This document shows positions 32,454 through 34,536 of a DNA stretch of 34,536 nucleotides, piece by piece. How positions within the stretch are numbered: position 1 is the first letter of the stretch; every line of letters begins with the position of its first letter. A program made the position numbers and the translations under genes. Below the pieces are notes generated by a model. That model made no database searches. It saw only the letters and a list, made by a program, of their open reading frames with translations, and was not told the DNA's origin. This DNA comes from JACVRM01 sp046262315 (GTDB lineage Bacteria > Actinomycetota > Thermoleophilia > Gaiellales > Gaiellaceae): the NCBI GenBank assembly GCA_046262315.1, contig JBHEMZ010000005.1:1-34536 (forward strand), given 5' to 3'.

Positions 32454-32591
32454 GGCCAAGGCCCGAACGGCGCCGTCCGGGCGCCGCGCATCGTAGCTTC
32501 GGGGTGGCGGGACGATCCCTGCCCCTCTCCACCCCACCCCCCGACGCTCTGCTAGCGGACCCGCGGCCTGCGGCGCGTTCGTATAGAGGGC

Positions 32592-32957
32592 ATGGCGTCA
32601 CGCACGATCAGCGGCGCTCTGATTGCGGCCGCCGCGCTCGCGGCCGCCTGCTCCGGACAAACGACCGGCGCCGACCAGGCGAAGACCGCAGGCCACGCGA
32701 AGACGACTCCGACCAAGCCGCTCCCGTGGGGCGGCCTGGTCTCGCAGGCGACCGTCCAGGGCCTCACAACTCGAGTGCCGAGAACGGTGCGCGATGTCTG
32801 TGCTCGGATTGCGGCGCGGGCACCACAGCAGGTAGTTCCCCGCCCGATCTTCTGCCCTCCGGATCAGGCGCGCGCGTCGGGCAGCGTGCCTTCTTGCCAT
32901 TGGAAGCGGCTCCGTCTGACGCCACCGCGGGGGGCTTCCCTTCGACCCGCTAGTTGA
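32592..32957 (+). CDS. Putative small lipoprotein, C-terminus possibly frame-shifted
   Basis: MASRTISGALIAAAALAAAC has a signal peptide with a lipobox (LAAAC); Cys20 would be lipidated. A Thr/Lys-rich linker and RVPRTVRDVCARIAARAPQQ follow, with a helical VCARIAARA segment. After VVPRPIFCPPD the frame turns into an Arg/Pro-rich tail that ends inside the pth gene. The alternative frame from there (PPDLLPSGSGARV, to SGGFPSTR-like end) stops at 32953 in a CTAG shared with pth, the way other convergent genes in this window end. This suggests a lost base, but it is not proven. ATG at 32592 follows TATAGA by four bases. The family is unknown. Confidence 0.5.
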   Translation: MASRTISGALIAAAALAAACSGQTTGADQAKTAGHAKTTPTKPLPWGGLVSQATVQGLTTRVPRTVRDVCARIAARAPQQVVPRPIFCPPDQARASGSVPSCHWKRLRLTPPRGASLRPAS

Positions 32958-33558
32958 AGCGGCGCTGCGCCGCTTCGAGACCCTCGGTGGCGACGGATTC
33001 GACCGCATCCGCGGCACGGGCGACGATCGCCTCGGCGTCGTCGGCGGGCTCGAAGTTGGAGAGCACGAAGTCGGCGAGGTCCCGTGGGTCGCCGCGCCCC
33101 GGGCGGCCGACGCCCACGCGCAGGCGGAGGAACTCCTGGGTGCCAAGCTGCCGCGCGATCGAGCGCAGGCCGTTGTGGCCTGCGAGGCCGCCGCCCGCGC
33201 GCGCCTGAAGGCGGCCGAGATCGAAGTCGCTTTCGTCGTGGACGACAAGCAGTGCGTCCGGCGCCACCTTGAAAAACGCGGCCGCGGCTCCGACGGAGCG
33301 TCCCGACTCGTTCATGTACGTCTCCGGCACGAGCAGCGCCAGCTTCTGGCCGTCGACCCGAATCTCGGCGAGCCGCCCCGCGAATTTCGAGCGGAACGAA
33401 CCACCGTGGCGGCGGGCCAATCCGTCGACGACCATAGCGCCGACGTTGTGACGGTGCCCGGCGTACTCGCGGCCCGGGTTCCCGAGGCCTGCCACGAGCA
33501 GGTCGAGCGACGACTCGCGCCCCTCGTCCGTCCCCCGCGCGCGCCGGATCAGGCGCAC
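32950..33558 (-). CDS. pth: Peptidyl-tRNA hydrolase
   Basis: Pth releases tRNA from prematurely dropped peptidyl-tRNA by ester hydrolysis. The 202-aa protein has LLVAGLGNPGREYAGHRHNV with catalytic His in HNVG, LVPETYMNESGRSVGAAAAF, LLVVHDESDFDLGRLQARAG (the HDE form of the usual HDD), GGLAGHNGLRSIARQLGTQE and VGVGRPGRGDPRDLADFVLS. GTG at 33558 (MRLIRRARGTDEGRESSLDL) is the first start; the GTG in LLVAGLG is too late. It follows rplY by six bases, the usual actinobacterial pair. Confidence 0.95.
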   Translation of the reverse strand: MRLIRRARGTDEGRESSLDLLVAGLGNPGREYAGHRHNVGAMVVDGLARRHGGSFRSKFAGRLAEIRVDGQKLALLVPETYMNESGRSVGAAAAFFKVAPDALLVVHDESDFDLGRLQARAGGGLAGHNGLRSIARQLGTQEFLRLRVGVGRPGRGDPRDLADFVLSNFEPADDAEAIVARAADAVESVATEGLEAAQRRFN

Positions 33559-33564
33559 GCCGCG

Positions 33565-34269
33565 CTAGCCCGGAGCCGTGCCGGGCTCTCCGGCCGCGTC
33601 AGCGTCCGGCTCAGCAGCTGCCTCGGCGGCGCGCTCCGCGCGCTCCTCCTCCGACAGCTCTTCGTCCTCCTCGCCCTCCTCGAGCACCTCTTCGGGCTCC
33701 TCGACGCGGGTGGGCACGGTCACGGTCGCGATGACCGTCTCCTCTGGGTCGTCGACGTAGCGGACGCCTTCGATCTCCTCCAGGTCGCCCAGTCGCAACG
33801 AGTCGCCGATCGCGAGCGCGCTGATGTCCGCCTCGATGCGCTCGGGTACCTCCATCGGGAGCGCCTCGACGGTGATCTCACGTGCCACCTGCTGGAGGAC
33901 GCCGCCCTCGCGGACGCCGATCGGGTCACCGATCAGCTCGACGCTGATCTGCGTCTGGATGACCTGGTCGAGCCGCACCTCGACGAAGTCCACGTGCGCG
34001 ACGCGTCCGGTGATCGGGTCGCGCTGGTACTCCTTGAGAATGGCCGGGCGCGCCGAGCCGTCGAGCGTCACGTCGAGGATCGCGTGCAGCCCGTGGTCGG
34101 TGGTGAGCGCCTGGCGGAGGTCGCGCTCGGGGACGGTGATCGCGACGGGCTCGGCTCCTCCGCCGTAGATCACGCCCGGGATAAACCCCTCCCTGCGCAT
34201 CCGGCGCGAGATCGCCGAGCCGCGCTCCTCGCGCTCCCCCACGGTCAACTTGACGCGCTTGCTCGCCAT
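33565..34269 (-). CDS. rplY: 50S ribosomal protein L25/general stress protein Ctc
   Basis: L25 of the Ctc/TL5 long form binds 5S rRNA in the large ribosomal subunit. The 234-aa protein starts MASKRVKLTVGEREERGSAI with RMRREGFIPGVIYGGGAEPV, the 5S rRNA-binding N-terminal domain, and KEYQRDPITGRVAHVDFVEV. The C-terminal TL5 domain is GVLQQVAREITVEALPMEVP followed by ERIEADISALAIGDSLRL. A very acidic Glu/Ala tail (EEPEEVLEEGEEDEELSEEE) ends it. ATG at 34269 follows TACACT (34284-34279) by nine bases, so the leader is only a few bases. pth comes next. Confidence 0.95.
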   Translation of the reverse strand: MASKRVKLTVGEREERGSAISRRMRREGFIPGVIYGGGAEPVAITVPERDLRQALTTDHGLHAILDVTLDGSARPAILKEYQRDPITGRVAHVDFVEVRLDQVIQTQISVELIGDPIGVREGGVLQQVAREITVEALPMEVPERIEADISALAIGDSLRLGDLEEIEGVRYVDDPEETVIATVTVPTRVEEPEEVLEEGEEDEELSEEERAERAAEAAAEPDADAAGEPGTAPG

Positions 34270-34278
34270 CGGCGCGCA

Positions 34279-34284
34279 AGTGTA
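34279..34284 (-). promoter_or_regulatory. -10 box for rplY-pth
   Basis: TACACT on the minus strand, nine bases before the ATG at 34269. It would give a leader of about two to three bases. Confidence 0.45.
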
Positions 34285-34469
34285 GCGAGCGTCGCCCGCA
34301 GGGAGGGCGCGAGCGGAACCGCCAGGTCCCCAGTGAAGCGGCGACGGTGAGGCCGCGACGATGGGCCGCCGGAGCCGGGCTTGTCCCGGCGGGAGGCTTA
34401 GTGCTCCCGGCCGTAAGTTCGGTCGTGATCGGTTGAAGGGACCGGAGGGTTGGCGTCGAAGAGGGCGCC
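34285..34469. other. Noncoding region before the transposase; may hold the IS left end
   Basis: No gene is seen. Short hairpins occur: CCGGG-CTTGT-CCCGG near 34376-34390 and GGGAG-N8-CTCCC at 34391-34408. IS630 elements insert at TA; the TA at 34399-34400 followed by GTGCTCCCGGCCGTAAGTTC is a candidate left end, unproved because the right end is outside the window. A GAGGG at 34461-34465 could serve as ribosome binding site for the transposase. Confidence 0.3.
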
Positions 34470-34536
34470 ATGGCGAAGAGTCCTTTCGAGATCGTGCTGA
34501 GCAGGGAGGAGCGGGCGGAGCTTGAGCGGCGGGTGG
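34470..34536 (+). CDS. IS630-family transposase, first 22 codons (runs off the window)
   Basis: The translated start, MAKSPFEIVLSREERAELER followed by RV, closely resembles the opening of IS630-family transposases of actinobacteria, whose first helix typically reads IVLSxEERAELERRV before a helix-turn-helix. The DDE catalytic domain lies beyond the end. ATG at 34470 has GAGGG five bases upstream. The identification rests on the 22 visible residues only. Confidence 0.7.
   Translation, partial: MAKSPFEIVLSREERAELERRV

Noticed and set aside
33578..33760. Plus-strand Ser-rich frame
   Set aside because: Antisense of the acidic tail of L25; serine codons are complements of Glu/Asp/Ala codons.

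Overview
The window is high-GC DNA with dense, mostly co-oriented genes. Gene content and order point to an actinobacterium: a SepIVA-like protein beside DUF177, a block (pth, rplY, mfd, mazG, eno, ftsB, DUF501) that follows the mycobacterial order, an Rv2578c-type radical SAM gene, and GTG starts placed a few bases after TANNNT -10 boxes. A deep-branching class such as Thermoleophilia (Gaiellales or Solirubrobacterales) is my inference. I saw no rRNA, tRNA or CRISPR array.

Layout. 1-7406 (minus strand): the start of an ABC-F ATPase, DUF177, a SepIVA-like coiled-coil protein, coaD, rsmD, a secreted hypothetical and a Nudix gene that each carry one extra base, recG, and a CNNM/CBS membrane protein. 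7639-10082 (plus): a radical SAM gene behind a LexA-type SOS box, a response regulator and sensorless histidine kinase pair, and a 64-aa protein. 10079-12354 (minus): a flavoprotein, a VOC protein and a small stress or plasmid-stabilisation-like protein. 12418-14348 (plus): a lone receiver-like protein, a 7Fe ferredoxin interrupted by a complete intein, and DUF309. 14363-18826 (minus): a cytochrome c maturation trio (ccdA, ccmH, ccmG/tlpA), an L,D-transpeptidase and a membrane aminopropyltransferase-like protein. 18823-23619: a GAF/PP2C phosphatase, two small membrane proteins, a MerR-type HTH-receiver fusion and two small proteins. 23631-34269 (minus): DUF501, ftsB, pyk, eno, mazG, a PrsA/SurA-like foldase, mfd, pth and rplY, plus one plus-strand lipoprotein. 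34470 to the end: the first codons of an IS630-family transposase.

The most striking element is the intein at 12865-13800. It begins at Cys and ends at Asn, and the +1 Cys that must join the exteins is a [4Fe-4S] ligand of the host ferredoxin, so the ferredoxin cannot bind its cluster until the intein is removed. Its 312 residues carry splicing blocks and two LAGLIDADG-type motifs.

Other points: a SOS box overlapping a leaderless promoter; two, perhaps three, single extra bases in homopolymer runs within 2.8 kb; two genes whose best start is CTG overlapping the upstream stop; and convergent gene pairs sharing one CTAG as both stop codons.
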